DNA from: Rikenellaceae bacterium
GTDB taxonomy: Bacteria; Bacteroidota; Bacteroidia; Bacteroidales; Rikenellaceae
DNA length: 64,000 nucleotides
Assembly: GCA_015059905.1 (NCBI GenBank)
Contig: SUZN01000007.1
Location: 1-64,000, forward strand
Direction: 5' to 3'
Every line of letters starts with the position of its first letter. Within the stretch, counting starts at the first letter, position 1. A model generated the notes under the pieces. It was not told where the DNA came from, searched no databases, and was given only the letters and a program-made list of their open reading frames with translations. This document shows positions 52,717 to 62,841 of this stretch, in pieces. Position numbers and translations under genes: made by a program.

Positions 52717-55188
52717 ATGAAGAAAATTCTACTATTCTTGGCGACACTATGTGTGTCGTGCGGGGCAAAGGAGGCTCCCGTAATGCAGAATGATTTGCGC
52801 CTGCCAGCTGTGCCGCTGGTGATGATTGACCCATTCACAAATGCGTGGTCGTTCGATGACAACCTCTACGATGGTCAGATTGGTCACCGTGTGAAGAAGG
52901 TGCACGAGTTTGTGGGCGCAATACGTGTGGATGGCGAGGTTTACCGTTTTATGGGTCTTGACGATGCTCCACGTCAGGCACTTGCAGGTATGTCTTACGC
53001 GCAGCCTTGGAGTGCGAAGTACACCTTCGACAAGCCCGCCACAGGCTGGGAGAAGCCTGGTTTCAACGACAAGCGTTGGAAGGAGGGCGAGGCAGCCTTC
53101 GGCACAAGAGGTGAAACTAACGTAAAGACACATTGGAACACGCACGACATCTGGGTACGCCGCGAGGTAAAGCTCAACCCTGCTGACCTGGAGGGTAACC
53201 GCGTATTTATCTACTACTCTCACGATGATACATTCACGCTCTATATAAATGGCACAGAGGTGGTTAAGACAGGTTATGAGTGGAAGAAGGATCAGACCGT
53301 AGAGCTCTCTGACGAGGTTGTCGCTTCGATGAAGGATGGCAACGTAACACTAGCTGCTCACTGCGAGAACCGCGAGCACGGTGGCTTGGTTGATTTCGGC
53401 ATTTACATCGAGAAAGGCAAGGCAAATGTACTCTCAACCACTGCTATTCAGAAGTCGGTAAACGTACAGGCTACAAACACCTATTACACCTTCGAGTGTG
53501 GCGATGTTGAGCTTAAACTCACATTCCTCGCTCCATTCTTGATGGATAACCTCGATTTGATGTCACGCCCTGTGAATTACATCGCCTACGACGTTAAGTC
53601 GCTCGATGGTCAGCCACACGACGTACAGCTCTATTTCGAGGCAGCTCCAAACTGGGTTTCATTCCTGCGTAATCAACCTACCGCCGCCGAGGCATACTCA
53701 CGTGATGGCTTGACATTCACAAAGTTGGGTCGTACAGAGCAGAACGTGCTGGGTCGTGAGCGCGAGGCTACATACTATACAAATTGGGGATATGTTTATT
53801 TCGCAGCCAACGAGGCTACATCATCTTACGGTTTGGGCGACCCTGTGGCTATGCGTAACGCATTTGCCCAGAACGGCGAGCTCAAGACCGAGGCTAAAGC
53901 AAACGATGGTTATATTGCGATGACCGAGAACCTCGGCACTGCCGCAGAAGCGTCGGGTAAGATTATGATTGGTTATGACGATATTCTTTCGCTCAACTAC
54001 TTCGGCACAAACCTTCGCCCATACTGGAATCGCAATGGCGACCGCACTATCGAGCAGGAGTTTGTCGCAGCACAGAACGAGTACGATAAGTTGAAGGCAA
54101 AGTGTGCAAAGTTTGACTATGAGTTGATGCAGGATGCTATGCGCGTAGGAGGTAAGGAGTATGCCGAGTTGTGCGCTTCGGTTTATCGTCAGGTGATTGT
54201 TGCTCACAAGCTTATGGAGGCTCCAGACGGCACTCTACTCTTCCCATCGAAGGAGATTTCAAGCGGTGGTTTCGTATCAACAGTTGATGTGACATATCCA
54301 TCGGCTCCAATGTTCCTATATTACAATCCAGAGTTGCTGAAGGGCTTGATTGAGCCTATCTTCTATATGGCAGAGAACGGCATCTGGAACAAGCGCTACC
54401 CTGCTCACGATGCGGGTAAGTATCCTTGGGCTTATAACCAGGATTATGGCGAGGATATGCCTATCGAGGAGGCTGGCAATATGCTTATCCTGACAGCCCT
54501 TCTGACAAAGGTTGATGGCAACGCCGACTACGCGACAAAGCACTGGGAGTCACTCACAAAGTGGGCTGGCTATTTGGAAGAGAAGGGTCTTGACCCTGCC
54601 AACCAGCTATGCACCGACGACTTCGCAGGTCACTTGGCTCGCAACGCGAACCTATCGGTGAAGGCTATCCTGGGTATCGCCGCTTATGGTTATATGGCAG
54701 GCGAGATGGGCGACAAGGCAACATTTGAGAAGAATATGGCAAAAGCAAAGGAGATGGCGAAGGAGTGGATGACACTTGCCGACGCTGGCGACCACTACTC
54801 ACTCTCGTTTGGCAACAAGGAGTCTTGGAGTCAGAAGTATAATATGGTATGGGATAAGCTGATGGGTTGGGAGATATTCCCCAAGGAGGTACGCGAGAAG
54901 GAGCTTGCATACTACCTTACAAAGCAGAACAAGTATGGCTTACCTCTCGACAGCCGTCGCAACTACACAAAGTCTGACTGGATTATGTGGACTGCTACGC
55001 TTGCCGATGACCACGAGACATTTATGCAGTTTGTGCAGCCAATCTATGACTTCGCAAACGAGACCGTTGACCGCATCGGTCTTTCTGACTGGTACAATAC
55101 CGACAACGACCATCGTGTTGGTTTTGAGGCTCGCCCTGTACTTGGCGGCTTCTACATCAAGATGCTGGAGGAGAAGATTTCGAAGTAG
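52717..55188 (+). CDS. Glutaminase-family lipoprotein (DUF4964/DUF5127/DUF4965/DUF1793)
   Basis: 823 residues from the ATG at 52717 (the TTG nine bases upstream is less likely). Lipoprotein signal MKKILLFLATLCVSC. The order fits the GtaA-like family: DUF4964 at the N-terminus (LPAVPLVMIDPFTNAWS), a beta-sandwich DUF5127 with WVRREVKLNPADLEGNRVFIYYSHDDTFTLYINGTEV, then DUF4965 and an (alpha/alpha)-barrel DUF1793-like end (YPWAYNQDYGEDMPIEEAGNML, FAGHLARNANLSVKAILGIAAY, MVWDKLMGWEIFP, DSRRNYTKSDWIMW). Fungal relatives are glutaminases; in Bacteroidota the substrate is unproven and glycan cleavage is possible. Strong codon bias. Confidence 0.85.
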   Translation: MKKILLFLATLCVSCGAKEAPVMQNDLRLPAVPLVMIDPFTNAWSFDDNLYDGQIGHRVKKVHEFVGAIRVDGEVYRFMGLDDAPRQALAGMSYAQPWSAKYTFDKPATGWEKPGFNDKRWKEGEAAFGTRGETNVKTHWNTHDIWVRREVKLNPADLEGNRVFIYYSHDDTFTLYINGTEVVKTGYEWKKDQTVELSDEVVASMKDGNVTLAAHCENREHGGLVDFGIYIEKGKANVLSTTAIQKSVNVQATNTYYTFECGDVELKLTFLAPFLMDNLDLMSRPVNYIAYDVKSLDGQPHDVQLYFEAAPNWVSFLRNQPTAAEAYSRDGLTFTKLGRTEQNVLGREREATYYTNWGYVYFAANEATSSYGLGDPVAMRNAFAQNGELKTEAKANDGYIAMTENLGTAAEASGKIMIGYDDILSLNYFGTNLRPYWNRNGDRTIEQEFVAAQNEYDKLKAKCAKFDYELMQDAMRVGGKEYAELCASVYRQVIVAHKLMEAPDGTLLFPSKEISSGGFVSTVDVTYPSAPMFLYYNPELLKGLIEPIFYMAENGIWNKRYPAHDAGKYPWAYNQDYGEDMPIEEAGNMLILTALLTKVDGNADYATKHWESLTKWAGYLEEKGLDPANQLCTDDFAGHLARNANLSVKAILGIAAYGYMAGEMGDKATFEKNMAKAKEMAKEWMTLADAGDHYSLSFGNKESWSQKYNMVWDKLMGWEIFPKEVREKELAYYLTKQNKYGLPLDSRRNYTKSDWIMWTATLADDHETFMQFVQPIYDFANETVDRIGLSDWYNTDNDHRVGFEARPVLGGFYIKMLEEKISK

Positions 55189-55211
55189 AAACTCCACTGA
55201 AAATACACTCT

Positions 55212-55249
55212 GGGCTGCTCAACAAAATATTGAGCAGCCCTTTGTTTTT
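55212..55249 (+). terminator. Terminator of the glutaminase-family gene
   Basis: GGGCTGCTCAA/TTGAGCAGCCC stem (55212-55222 with 55230-55240) followed by TTTGTTTTT. Confidence 0.9.
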
Positions 55250-55263
55250 CACATATTTATTCA

Positions 55264-55271
55264 TATATTTG
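55264..55271 (+). promoter_or_regulatory. -7 element TATATTTG of the GH2 unit
   Basis: Perfect TAnnTTTG, 21 bases before the ATG at 55293. Confidence 0.65.
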
Positions 55272-55292
55272 TAATGACCTAAACTTCAGCAT

Positions 55293-58175
55293 ATGAAAAG
55301 ATATTTATCTCTATTGATTTTCGCTGCTATTGTCTATATATGCAACGCGCAGACTGCCGACCGAAGAACAATCTTTTTACACGATTTTTCGCCTGCCGAG
55401 GGTTTAGTCACGCCATACGAACGCCCCTTCAGAGATGAGATATGTCTGAATGGAAAGTGGGAGGTGCAGTGCATCGGTCTGCCCTCGTCGTGGCGCAGTG
55501 GCAAGGGCGAAGCTCCCGAACTACCATATCCACAAGCCGACAAATGGGACAAGACAAAGATAAAGATTCCATCACCTATCAATGTCAATAATTGGGGACA
55601 GGGTTACCACGTCGGCGAGGGCACACGTCACCCCTACGCGCCCAGCTCGGTCTATTTCCCCTCCTACCCCGAACATTGGATTCACGCCCGTATGGCGTGG
55701 TTGCGCCGCAGCTTCTCTATTCCCGAGGCTTGGCAGGGCAAACGCATCGTGCTGCATTTTGAGGCTGTGGCAGGCGAGAGTCGCATTGTAATAAACGGAG
55801 AGGAGGTGCATCGCAATTTTGAATCACACCTGCCATTTGATGTCGATATCACCGACCATATCAACCCTAACGGGGAGAATGAGTTGCTTGTTGGTCTGCG
55901 ACACACACGCCTTTTCGACAAGTCTCACCCCGACTACAAATATATGGGAGCAACATACCCCACAGGCTCCAACACCGACGATTTGATTGGCATCTGGCAG
56001 GATGTAATGCTCTGGGCGCAGCCCGAGGTGCGTATAACCGAGGTATTTGTTCAGCCCTGGGTGGATAGAGATGAATTAAACATTGAGCTGACGATTGAAA
56101 ACACCACTACAAAACGCCAGAAGATTGCCGTTGGCGGCGATGTGAGGGAATGGGTCAATCTGGCGGGCAAGGATGTTATCTCTGCTGCCGAGATTAAGTG
56201 GGAATTGGGCGAGAAAGCCCTCACAATACCAGCGCAGAAGATTACGCTTCAGGCAGGCGAAAAGCGTACTATAACACTCTCGCAGAGCGTTACAGATGAA
56301 CTGAAGTTTTGGTCACCCGATGAGCCTAACCTCTACTCACTACTGCTGGAGGTCGAGGGCAAGCGAGGCACGATAGATTGCAAGGCGGAGCGTTTCGGCT
56401 GGCGACAATTCAAGATTGTCGGTGATGATTTCCACCTCAACGGTAAGCCTATACAGTGCTTTGGCGATATTCAACACCCCTTCAGCGCATATATTTGTTC
56501 ACGCCGTTTTGCCTATGCGTGGTATCAGATGATTAAGGATTTCGGTGGCAATGCCGTACGACCACACGCGCAACCCTGGCCTCGCGCCTACTATGACCTT
56601 GCGGACGAGATGGGTCTGATGGTGCTGGACGAGACGGGCGTGTTTGGCAGCTCGATACGAATGAACTTCGAGGAGGAGATAACCTGGGAGCGCTCGAAAG
56701 AGCATCTGCGCCGTCTTATCCTGCGCGACAGAAACCACCCATCGGTCATAGGCTGGAGTCCAGGCAACGAGACCTTTGCCATCGCCCTGCTGAACAAGCC
56801 CCCGAAGGAGGTTGCTGCAAAGTGGGATGATAAGCTAGTGGAGATGGCTCTCACAGCAAAAGAACACGACCCTACACGCGACTTCGTAACGCTTGACGGC
56901 GACCGCGATATGGATGGTCGTCTGCCTGTGTGGAGCAAGCATTTCGGGCATAACCTAAACCTGCACGACCTGCCCAAAGATGCAAAGAAGCCGCTTATCG
57001 TAGGCGAGTGCGGCGCAACATACTATGGTCGCCCAATACAGCTCTATCCATTCGTGGGCGAGCGCGCCTTTGAGTGCTATGAAGGTCGCAACGAGGCGTT
57101 GGCAATAGATGTGTTCCAGAATGCGCGTTATATGGCGCAGCCTCTGCTTGATTACTTCTCGCCCTCGGAGGTGTGTTGGTTTGGTCTGGAGCACCTGCCT
57201 TTGGGATATGATGATTTCAACCGCCTACCCTCGCGCGAAGATGGTATCTTTGCTGGCAAGCCCTACGAGGAGGGCAAGTTTGGCTACCAATATGAGCGTA
57301 TTCCGCCGTATGTGACTACGTTCAACCCTGGCATCGACCCTACGTTGCCGCTATACAAGCCGCTGGCAATGTTCAACGCTCTCAAAGCAGCCCTCTCGGG
57401 CGGCAGCTGGCAGCCATATAAAGAGGTCAAGCACCCTGCAAAACCCGAGTGGCAGGAGGCGCAACACACCACCGCATACATTGTCGGAGAGCCACAGCAG
57501 GCGCTGCTCGATTTTTTCAGCAGAGTAGGTATAATCAGTTCTGACAATGCCAAAGATGCCACGCTGTTTATTATTGATGCAGAGAGCGTTACCGCATCAC
57601 AACTCACCGAATTGAATAAGGTGCTTGCCACAAAGTCTGATGCATTGGTTATGGCACTCGGCAAGGGCAAAGCATTGAGCGAGGAGTTCACAAAGTGGCT
57701 TCATCAATCGGTGTACCTCACTGCGCGACGCGCCACTGCCCTTGAGAGCAACAAGGCGGATAAGTGGGGCTCTTATTTTGAGCTTCCCGACCTCTACTTC
57801 GCCGAGAGCGAGGGCGACAGATACATCCTCAAACGCGCACTGGATGGCGAGTTTGTCGAAAATGGCAATGTCGTTCTTACAGCCTCACAAACCGACTGGA
57901 GTCTCTTTAATAATGTTGCCGAGCATTGGAAATGTGCCCAAGTGGTGCTCTACGAGGCATATAACAAGCCTTCGGGCGCAGCCCTTGTGACCCAGCCAAT
58001 AGGCAACAACACACTCGCCTTGTCAGTTGTGGACTACACCATATCAACCAAGGAGAGCCAGCGCTTCTGGCGCAACCTGCTCAAGGCGATGCGCATTGAG
58101 GCAACCCCAGAGGCTACAAAAGCCTCACAAAAGAGCAAGGAGCACAACCTGTTGATGGACGGACCTGTTGATTAA
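55293..58175 (+). CDS. Exported GH2 family glycoside hydrolase
   Basis: 960 residues, signal peptide MKRYLSLLIFAAIVYICNA. GH2 layout: jelly-roll sugar-binding domain (LNGKWEVQ..., WLRRSFSIPEAWQGKRIVLHFEAV), immunoglobulin-like domain (VRITEVFVQPWV), TIM barrel with acid/base Glu in VIGWSPGNETFA and nucleophile Glu in PLIVGECGATYYG, then a C-terminal extension of about 230 residues. Substrate could be a beta-galactoside, glucuronide or mannoside; not readable. In one unit with the beta-helix gene, 11 bases downstream. Confidence 0.92.
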   Translation: MKRYLSLLIFAAIVYICNAQTADRRTIFLHDFSPAEGLVTPYERPFRDEICLNGKWEVQCIGLPSSWRSGKGEAPELPYPQADKWDKTKIKIPSPINVNNWGQGYHVGEGTRHPYAPSSVYFPSYPEHWIHARMAWLRRSFSIPEAWQGKRIVLHFEAVAGESRIVINGEEVHRNFESHLPFDVDITDHINPNGENELLVGLRHTRLFDKSHPDYKYMGATYPTGSNTDDLIGIWQDVMLWAQPEVRITEVFVQPWVDRDELNIELTIENTTTKRQKIAVGGDVREWVNLAGKDVISAAEIKWELGEKALTIPAQKITLQAGEKRTITLSQSVTDELKFWSPDEPNLYSLLLEVEGKRGTIDCKAERFGWRQFKIVGDDFHLNGKPIQCFGDIQHPFSAYICSRRFAYAWYQMIKDFGGNAVRPHAQPWPRAYYDLADEMGLMVLDETGVFGSSIRMNFEEEITWERSKEHLRRLILRDRNHPSVIGWSPGNETFAIALLNKPPKEVAAKWDDKLVEMALTAKEHDPTRDFVTLDGDRDMDGRLPVWSKHFGHNLNLHDLPKDAKKPLIVGECGATYYGRPIQLYPFVGERAFECYEGRNEALAIDVFQNARYMAQPLLDYFSPSEVCWFGLEHLPLGYDDFNRLPSREDGIFAGKPYEEGKFGYQYERIPPYVTTFNPGIDPTLPLYKPLAMFNALKAALSGGSWQPYKEVKHPAKPEWQEAQHTTAYIVGEPQQALLDFFSRVGIISSDNAKDATLFIIDAESVTASQLTELNKVLATKSDALVMALGKGKALSEEFTKWLHQSVYLTARRATALESNKADKWGSYFELPDLYFAESEGDRYILKRALDGEFVENGNVVLTASQTDWSLFNNVAEHWKCAQVVLYEAYNKPSGAALVTQPIGNNTLALSVVDYTISTKESQRFWRNLLKAMRIEATPEATKASQKSKEHNLLMDGPVD

Positions 58176-58186
58176 ACAATGAAGAT

Positions 58187-59416
58187 ATGAGAAAGATATT
58201 TTTTTCGCTGCTGATAGCCATTTTTGTCGCATCCGCGTCAGCATCGGCACAACCTATGAAGAGTATTCAGGAGTGGGGCGTATTGACAACAAACACTCCC
58301 GACGAGAACCGCACCAACCTGCAACGCGCCATTGATGAGGCATCGCAAACGGGCGCGGCGCTATATGTTGAGCCTGTGGCGGGCGGCTACCCCATTGCGT
58401 CGGGCGTAGTGCTGAAGCGTAACGTGTCGCTCATCGGCGCGCACGGACCTGTGGGCAGAGGCACCAAAGACCCCAACCGCAATGCACCAGTAGGCTCGTT
58501 ATTTGTCATCACCGATGCCGATGCGCCACTGTTCACCGTTGAGTCGGCAACACAGCTGCGCGGCTTGCAGTTCTACTACCCCAAACAGAGCCACCGCGAC
58601 CCCGCGAAGGTCATCGCTTACCCTCCCACCATTCAGGTTAGCCAGACAAAGAATGTGGAGGGCGTGACACTCTCATCACTGACCTTCTTCGGCGAATACA
58701 CCGCTATGGACTTTTGCGCCTCACCGCAGCACCCCTGCGAACAGATACTCTTTGAGCACTGCTACGGCTATCCGTTAAGTGGCGAGTTCATCCGCATAGA
58801 CTACTGCTACGACATACCCCGCATACTCCACTGCCACGTCAATCCATCAAATATGCGCCAATTCGGTCGTTCATTCTCACGCAGCGTAATAGACTCTGTC
58901 ATTGCAAAGCCTACATTCAGCTACTCTATCGACCACACCGACAACGCTCAAATGATAGATGTATTCACTTTTGGCGTACACGGCGGCATACTGCTCGGCG
59001 AGCACAGCTATGGTCAGCTGACAAACTTCAACCTCGACTGCGTAAGCATCGGCATACACAAGAAGGGCGGCTCAACATTCAACCGCAACTGGCAGATTGC
59101 ACAAGGCTCAATCATCGCCAACGTGAAGGGTTGCGCCGAGGGCATACACCCCATCATCATCGAGGGTCAAGGGCACACTGCCATAAGCAATGTGGAGGCA
59201 TTTTCGGGCGACAATGGAGCATTGACTGCCGATGGTTACTCTGATGACTTTCTGCTTGTGAGGGGTAACAAGAAGCTCACAATCACACTCTACGGTTGCC
59301 GTATGAGAAACTACCTGAGCGACAACCCTCTCACCATCGAAAACCCTGCGGCACTTATCGAAGTATTGGGTTGCATCGACAAAAACGAGGAGTTTTTCAC
59401 CTTCAAGACAAAGTAA
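58187..59416 (+). CDS. Exported right-handed parallel beta-helix protein (pectin-lyase fold)
   Basis: 409 residues, signal peptide MRKIFFSLLIAIFVASASASA. Begins with the pectate-lyase/GH28-type opening NRTNLQRAIDEASQTGAALYVEPVAGGYPIASGVVLKRNVSLIG and continues with short beta coils; many His/Asp/Cys. Could be a polysaccharide lyase, an epimerase or a glycosidase; active-site residues are not identifiable by eye. Co-transcribed with the GH2 enzyme, so the two likely act on the same glycan. Confidence 0.8.
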   Translation: MRKIFFSLLIAIFVASASASAQPMKSIQEWGVLTTNTPDENRTNLQRAIDEASQTGAALYVEPVAGGYPIASGVVLKRNVSLIGAHGPVGRGTKDPNRNAPVGSLFVITDADAPLFTVESATQLRGLQFYYPKQSHRDPAKVIAYPPTIQVSQTKNVEGVTLSSLTFFGEYTAMDFCASPQHPCEQILFEHCYGYPLSGEFIRIDYCYDIPRILHCHVNPSNMRQFGRSFSRSVIDSVIAKPTFSYSIDHTDNAQMIDVFTFGVHGGILLGEHSYGQLTNFNLDCVSIGIHKKGGSTFNRNWQIAQGSIIANVKGCAEGIHPIIIEGQGHTAISNVEAFSGDNGALTADGYSDDFLLVRGNKKLTITLYGCRMRNYLSDNPLTIENPAALIEVLGCIDKNEEFFTFKTK

Positions 59417-59435
59417 AACCTCGAACTACATTGAC

Positions 59436-59471
59436 AAAAAAGAGGCATCGCAGCTTAAAGCGCGATGCCTC
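59436..59471. terminator. Terminator between convergent genes
   Basis: GAGGCATCGC/GCGATGCCTC, a 10-base perfect stem (59442-59451 with 59462-59471). The A run on the left makes it strongest for the minus-strand Omp28 operon. Confidence 0.82.
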
Positions 59472-59492
59472 ACTCATTTTATCGAGTATCAA

Positions 59493-60659
59493 CTACTCAA
59501 TATACTCATAGTCGATTTTACCCGCGACAGGCATCTCGACAACATTGTTTACATAGAAGTACTTTCTACCGTTGCGTGTCTCTGGGGCTGTTACAAACAA
59601 TACCAAACGGCAGTTGTCGATATTCCACCCACTCTTTACATCCAGCGAGAACGAATGATTTGCGGTCTTACCAGCCTCAATTTCGCCGAGCAAGTGACCC
59701 GAGAAATCGGTGCTTGTCACCTTACTATCCGCCAAGCGTATGCAGCAGTCGTGAACATTGAAGTCCCCCTGCTCGCTGGTGTAGTTCGACTGACGACCAT
59801 ATATACCATCCTCCAAAAGCCAAGCGCCAATGCGGAACTCCTCGGTCTGAGCAGCCTTAACCGTAGCTGTGATAGATATTGTGCGAGTCTGCTCATCCCA
59901 CTCCGACACGGCAGCAATACCCGCCTTCGCCTCTACACGACTCAACGCAGAATTGAGCATACCTGCGACAGAGCCATAGTTATAGTAGGTTGTACGAGTG
60001 TGCATATCAACCGCCACCTGTGGGAAACTTGTAATACCCATTGCATCATCAAGGGCTGCACCCTCAAGGTAGGCTGGGTCATCCTGGTTGAAGCGGTGAG
60101 CCGCTGCAAGAACAACCTTCTCGTTATACTTCTGCGAGGTTGTATCAGACATAATCTGACGCAACGTAGTGGTCATACTTGGACAATAGCCACAACCCGT
60201 ACCTGTGAACTGAATAAGCAGCACACGGCGCTTGAAATTTAGCTTATCGGGGTTGTCATCGTCTGGAGCATCAGGCGCATCAGGCAACTTCTCTACTGCC
60301 TCGATGCAGATTGTCTCGGTTATATCCAAACCATACGAGGCCCAGAAGTAATACTTACCCTTCTTCTCTGTCGAGAACTTCATATCGGGCAGGCTGACCG
60401 TGTTGTTGTCGCCATCGTAGAGCGTGAAATCCGAAGTGATTTCCACTCCACCCTTGGTCAATTTCAAGGTAGAAAAATCCTCGCCATCGGCATAAATTGT
60501 CGTAGGCGTAGCGGTTAGCACCAACTCGCCATCGGCTGGGATTTCGGGAGTCTCTGGAGCATACAAATCCTCGTCAGTTCCGACACCTGTCAAACACGAG
60601 CTACACAGCGCTACAACGGCGCAGAATGTAGCAAATAACTTTATAGTCTTCATTTTCAT
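59493..60659 (-). CDS. Omp28-related outer membrane lipoprotein
   Basis: 388 residues. Lipoprotein signal ending ALCSSC (Cys about 22); an alternative start two codons in (60653) is equally possible. A beta-sandwich domain (residues 40-125) precedes the Omp28 domain, which carries a thioredoxin-like FTGTGCGYCPSMTTTLRQIM with CxxC motif, a following AAAHRFNQDDPAYL and TSFPQVAVD with the cis-Pro. A C-terminal beta domain follows. Likely a surface-facing redox or binding protein. Last gene of the four-gene unit. Confidence 0.88.
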   Translation of the reverse strand: MKMKTIKLFATFCAVVALCSSCLTGVGTDEDLYAPETPEIPADGELVLTATPTTIYADGEDFSTLKLTKGGVEITSDFTLYDGDNNTVSLPDMKFSTEKKGKYYFWASYGLDITETICIEAVEKLPDAPDAPDDDNPDKLNFKRRVLLIQFTGTGCGYCPSMTTTLRQIMSDTTSQKYNEKVVLAAAHRFNQDDPAYLEGAALDDAMGITSFPQVAVDMHTRTTYYNYGSVAGMLNSALSRVEAKAGIAAVSEWDEQTRTISITATVKAAQTEEFRIGAWLLEDGIYGRQSNYTSEQGDFNVHDCCIRLADSKVTSTDFSGHLLGEIEAGKTANHSFSLDVKSGWNIDNCRLVLFVTAPETRNGRKYFYVNNVVEMPVAGKIDYEYIE

Positions 60660-60671
60660 CTGCTTTAAGTG

Positions 60672-62267
60672 TTAGAACGATGAGGTTAATACAAGGTTGA
60701 AGCCTGTGTAGGCTGGCGAGTAGCGGCATACGCCACCCGAGCATACATATCCCGCGCGGTTGCGGCCATAGCTCAACTGTATGCGTGTGCGGTCGTGAGT
60801 ATAGCTGAAACCACCGTTGAAATAGTTCTTCGACTTGCCCTCGTTATGCTTTGTATCGTCGATATTATACATATCGCTTAAGAAGAAACTCCACTGTGGC
60901 GCGAGACTGAACTCAACCAGACCAGCCACCCAGTCGCCCTCGTACTCGTTTGACCAGAGGTACTGCGCCTCAACGCGCAATGACTTCTTGCGGTCGAACT
61001 TGTAGGTCACATCGCCCACGAATACATTTGAAACGTATGTACGGTGCTTCATACCGTGCGTTGGGTTCCACTCTTGGAACGAGTAGAGGAAGATGGTCTT
61101 CAACTGCTTGTTCCACTGACGCTCAACGTCGAAGTTGAAATCCTGCCACAGACGCTCACGGTTGCCCGTGTGTGACTGCGCCTTGTTGAGTGTATAGAAG
61201 AGCGAATAATTGACGTGGAAGTTCCAATAACGATAGCGGTCATCCTCATTACGCAACGAGTAGCATACATCTGCCTGACCACCAATCTCGCCCTGGGCAT
61301 TCACCTGATATGGGTTCAAGTTAGCGAGCATATAGGTGTACTGACGTGTCAATGCAGGCAGGTAATTGAGCGTATTACCAACGCCTGTGTCATAGAGCGA
61401 AAGACGCGTCTCCATATTATCCAACTGACGGAACGTACCCATAAAGGTGAAGTTCTTATAGTTGTAGCCAAGCTCTGCCAACATAGCATTACCCTTCACT
61501 GCCTTGGTTGCCGCAGCAGCCAAATCCTTACCCTTGGCAACATACTCGCCGCGCAACGATAAACCATTCCATCCCAAGTTTACGCGTCCAGAGTACATAT
61601 TAAGGTTAGGATTTGAGAGCCCCATACTATTCAAATCGAGCATTGGGTCGAGCGTAAGGCTTTGGTTACGATTAACGTAACTACCCTCCAACGAGAGCAG
61701 ACCCGACTCCCAATTGATCATATCAGCAACCGAGAGGCTCACATCGGCAGCACGCACCCAGGCATCGGCATAATCGGTGTAAAGACGTGGACGACCATAA
61801 AGACCCTTCACGCTGACATACTGACCGAAGTTATAGACACCACGAATACCCTCCAGCGAGTTATTCAGACCCAACTGACGGTCCTCAAACGAGCGGAACA
61901 CCAGACCATTACCCAGCTGGTCGAAGATATCACCGACATAGAGCTCGAAATTCTTGTCCTGCCACTGCACATACTTCGATGCAAGGTAGAACTTATGACC
62001 CGTAGCCAAATCCTCATATCCCTGCAACACAGGCAAGAAGGCATTGACCTGCACACCTGCCGAGAAACGACCCGAAGCGTAGTCGAGCTTGAGGTAGTTA
62101 TTCGAGCCGAAGCGGTCCTCTGGGGTCTCGCCCAACTTCTTGTCGTTCATATAGTAGATAGACGTAGATTCCAGACTACCCGAAATCTGACCGCCACCGA
62201 ACTGCACCTGTGCCGAAGCTACGCCTGCCACAAACATAGCGGCAATAGCTAATACAATACGTCTCAT
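60672..62267 (-). CDS. DUF6029 family outer-membrane barrel protein
   Basis: 531 residues, signal peptide MRRIVLAIAAMFVAGVASA. Alternating hydrophobic/polar strands rich in Tyr and Phe throughout, ending with a C-terminal aromatic-type strand (GFNLVLTSSF), suggest a beta-barrel. N-terminal GGGQISGSLESTSIYYMND and FELYVGDIFDQLGNGLVFRSFEDRQLGLNNSLEG fit DUF6029. No known function. It sits between Omp28 and TlpA-like genes, 12 and 3 bases away. Confidence 0.82.
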   Translation of the reverse strand: MRRIVLAIAAMFVAGVASAQVQFGGGQISGSLESTSIYYMNDKKLGETPEDRFGSNNYLKLDYASGRFSAGVQVNAFLPVLQGYEDLATGHKFYLASKYVQWQDKNFELYVGDIFDQLGNGLVFRSFEDRQLGLNNSLEGIRGVYNFGQYVSVKGLYGRPRLYTDYADAWVRAADVSLSVADMINWESGLLSLEGSYVNRNQSLTLDPMLDLNSMGLSNPNLNMYSGRVNLGWNGLSLRGEYVAKGKDLAAAATKAVKGNAMLAELGYNYKNFTFMGTFRQLDNMETRLSLYDTGVGNTLNYLPALTRQYTYMLANLNPYQVNAQGEIGGQADVCYSLRNEDDRYRYWNFHVNYSLFYTLNKAQSHTGNRERLWQDFNFDVERQWNKQLKTIFLYSFQEWNPTHGMKHRTYVSNVFVGDVTYKFDRKKSLRVEAQYLWSNEYEGDWVAGLVEFSLAPQWSFFLSDMYNIDDTKHNEGKSKNYFNGGFSYTHDRTRIQLSYGRNRAGYVCSGGVCRYSPAYTGFNLVLTSSF

Positions 62268-62270
62268 CTG

Positions 62271-62756
62271 CTACTTCTTCTTCAGTTTAAGAATCTTGTC
62301 AAAGAGCAACTGCTCGCTGCCTGGCGTATAACCAGAGTGAGAGAAGACCACCTTGCCGTCAGCATCCACCACAAATGACTGTGGTGTGAGCGACACGTTC
62401 ATCGCACGCTTCAGGGTCTGCTTGTCATCATAGACGCATACAAACTCCCAACCGCGTGAAGATGCGATAGCCTTTGCTGAAGCCTTCAGGCGTGCATCGT
62501 CGATAGATACCGCCACAACCTCGAAGTCGGCCTCCTCGCGCCACTCCTCCAGAGCATCGTTGATAGCGTTGAGCTCCTGGATACAAGGCTTGCAAGCGAT
62601 TGACCAATAAGAGATAATCATTGGCTTGCCCTTTGCGATAGAGCGCACGGGTACAATCTTACCCTGTGCATTCTCCACCTTAACATCGGGAAGCTGTTGT
62701 GCCGACGCCACAGCTACCGCCATAAGCACTGAAATCAAGCACAGTAGTTTCTTCAT
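62271..62756 (-). CDS. TlpA-family thioredoxin-like protein
   Basis: 161 residues, signal peptide MKKLLCLISVLMAVAVASA. A thioredoxin fold with active site WSIACKPCIQEL (CKPC), cis-Pro in LTPQSFVVDADGKVVFSHSGY. Exported thiol-disulfide oxidoreductase, probably in the periplasm. Its CKPC could keep the CGYC of the Omp28-like protein in the same unit reduced or oxidised. Confidence 0.9.
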   Translation of the reverse strand: MKKLLCLISVLMAVAVASAQQLPDVKVENAQGKIVPVRSIAKGKPMIISYWSIACKPCIQELNAINDALEEWREEADFEVVAVSIDDARLKASAKAIASSRGWEFVCVYDDKQTLKRAMNVSLTPQSFVVDADGKVVFSHSGYTPGSEQLLFDKILKLKKK

Positions 62757-62793
62757 AGTTTTTTATTTTTCGCAATTTATAAAAACCGCAAAA

Positions 62794-62828
62794 GAGGAGT
62801 CTTCAGAAGAAAACTCCTCAATTGCGAA
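62794..62828 (-). terminator. Hairpin between the partial surface gene and the TlpA gene
   Basis: GAGGAGT/ACTCCTC stem (62794-62800 with 62813-62819) framed by a second inverted repeat TTCGCAATT/AATTGCGAA. Could be a partial terminator lowering downstream expression. Confidence 0.5.
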
Positions 62829-62841
62829 TATCAATCAGAAA

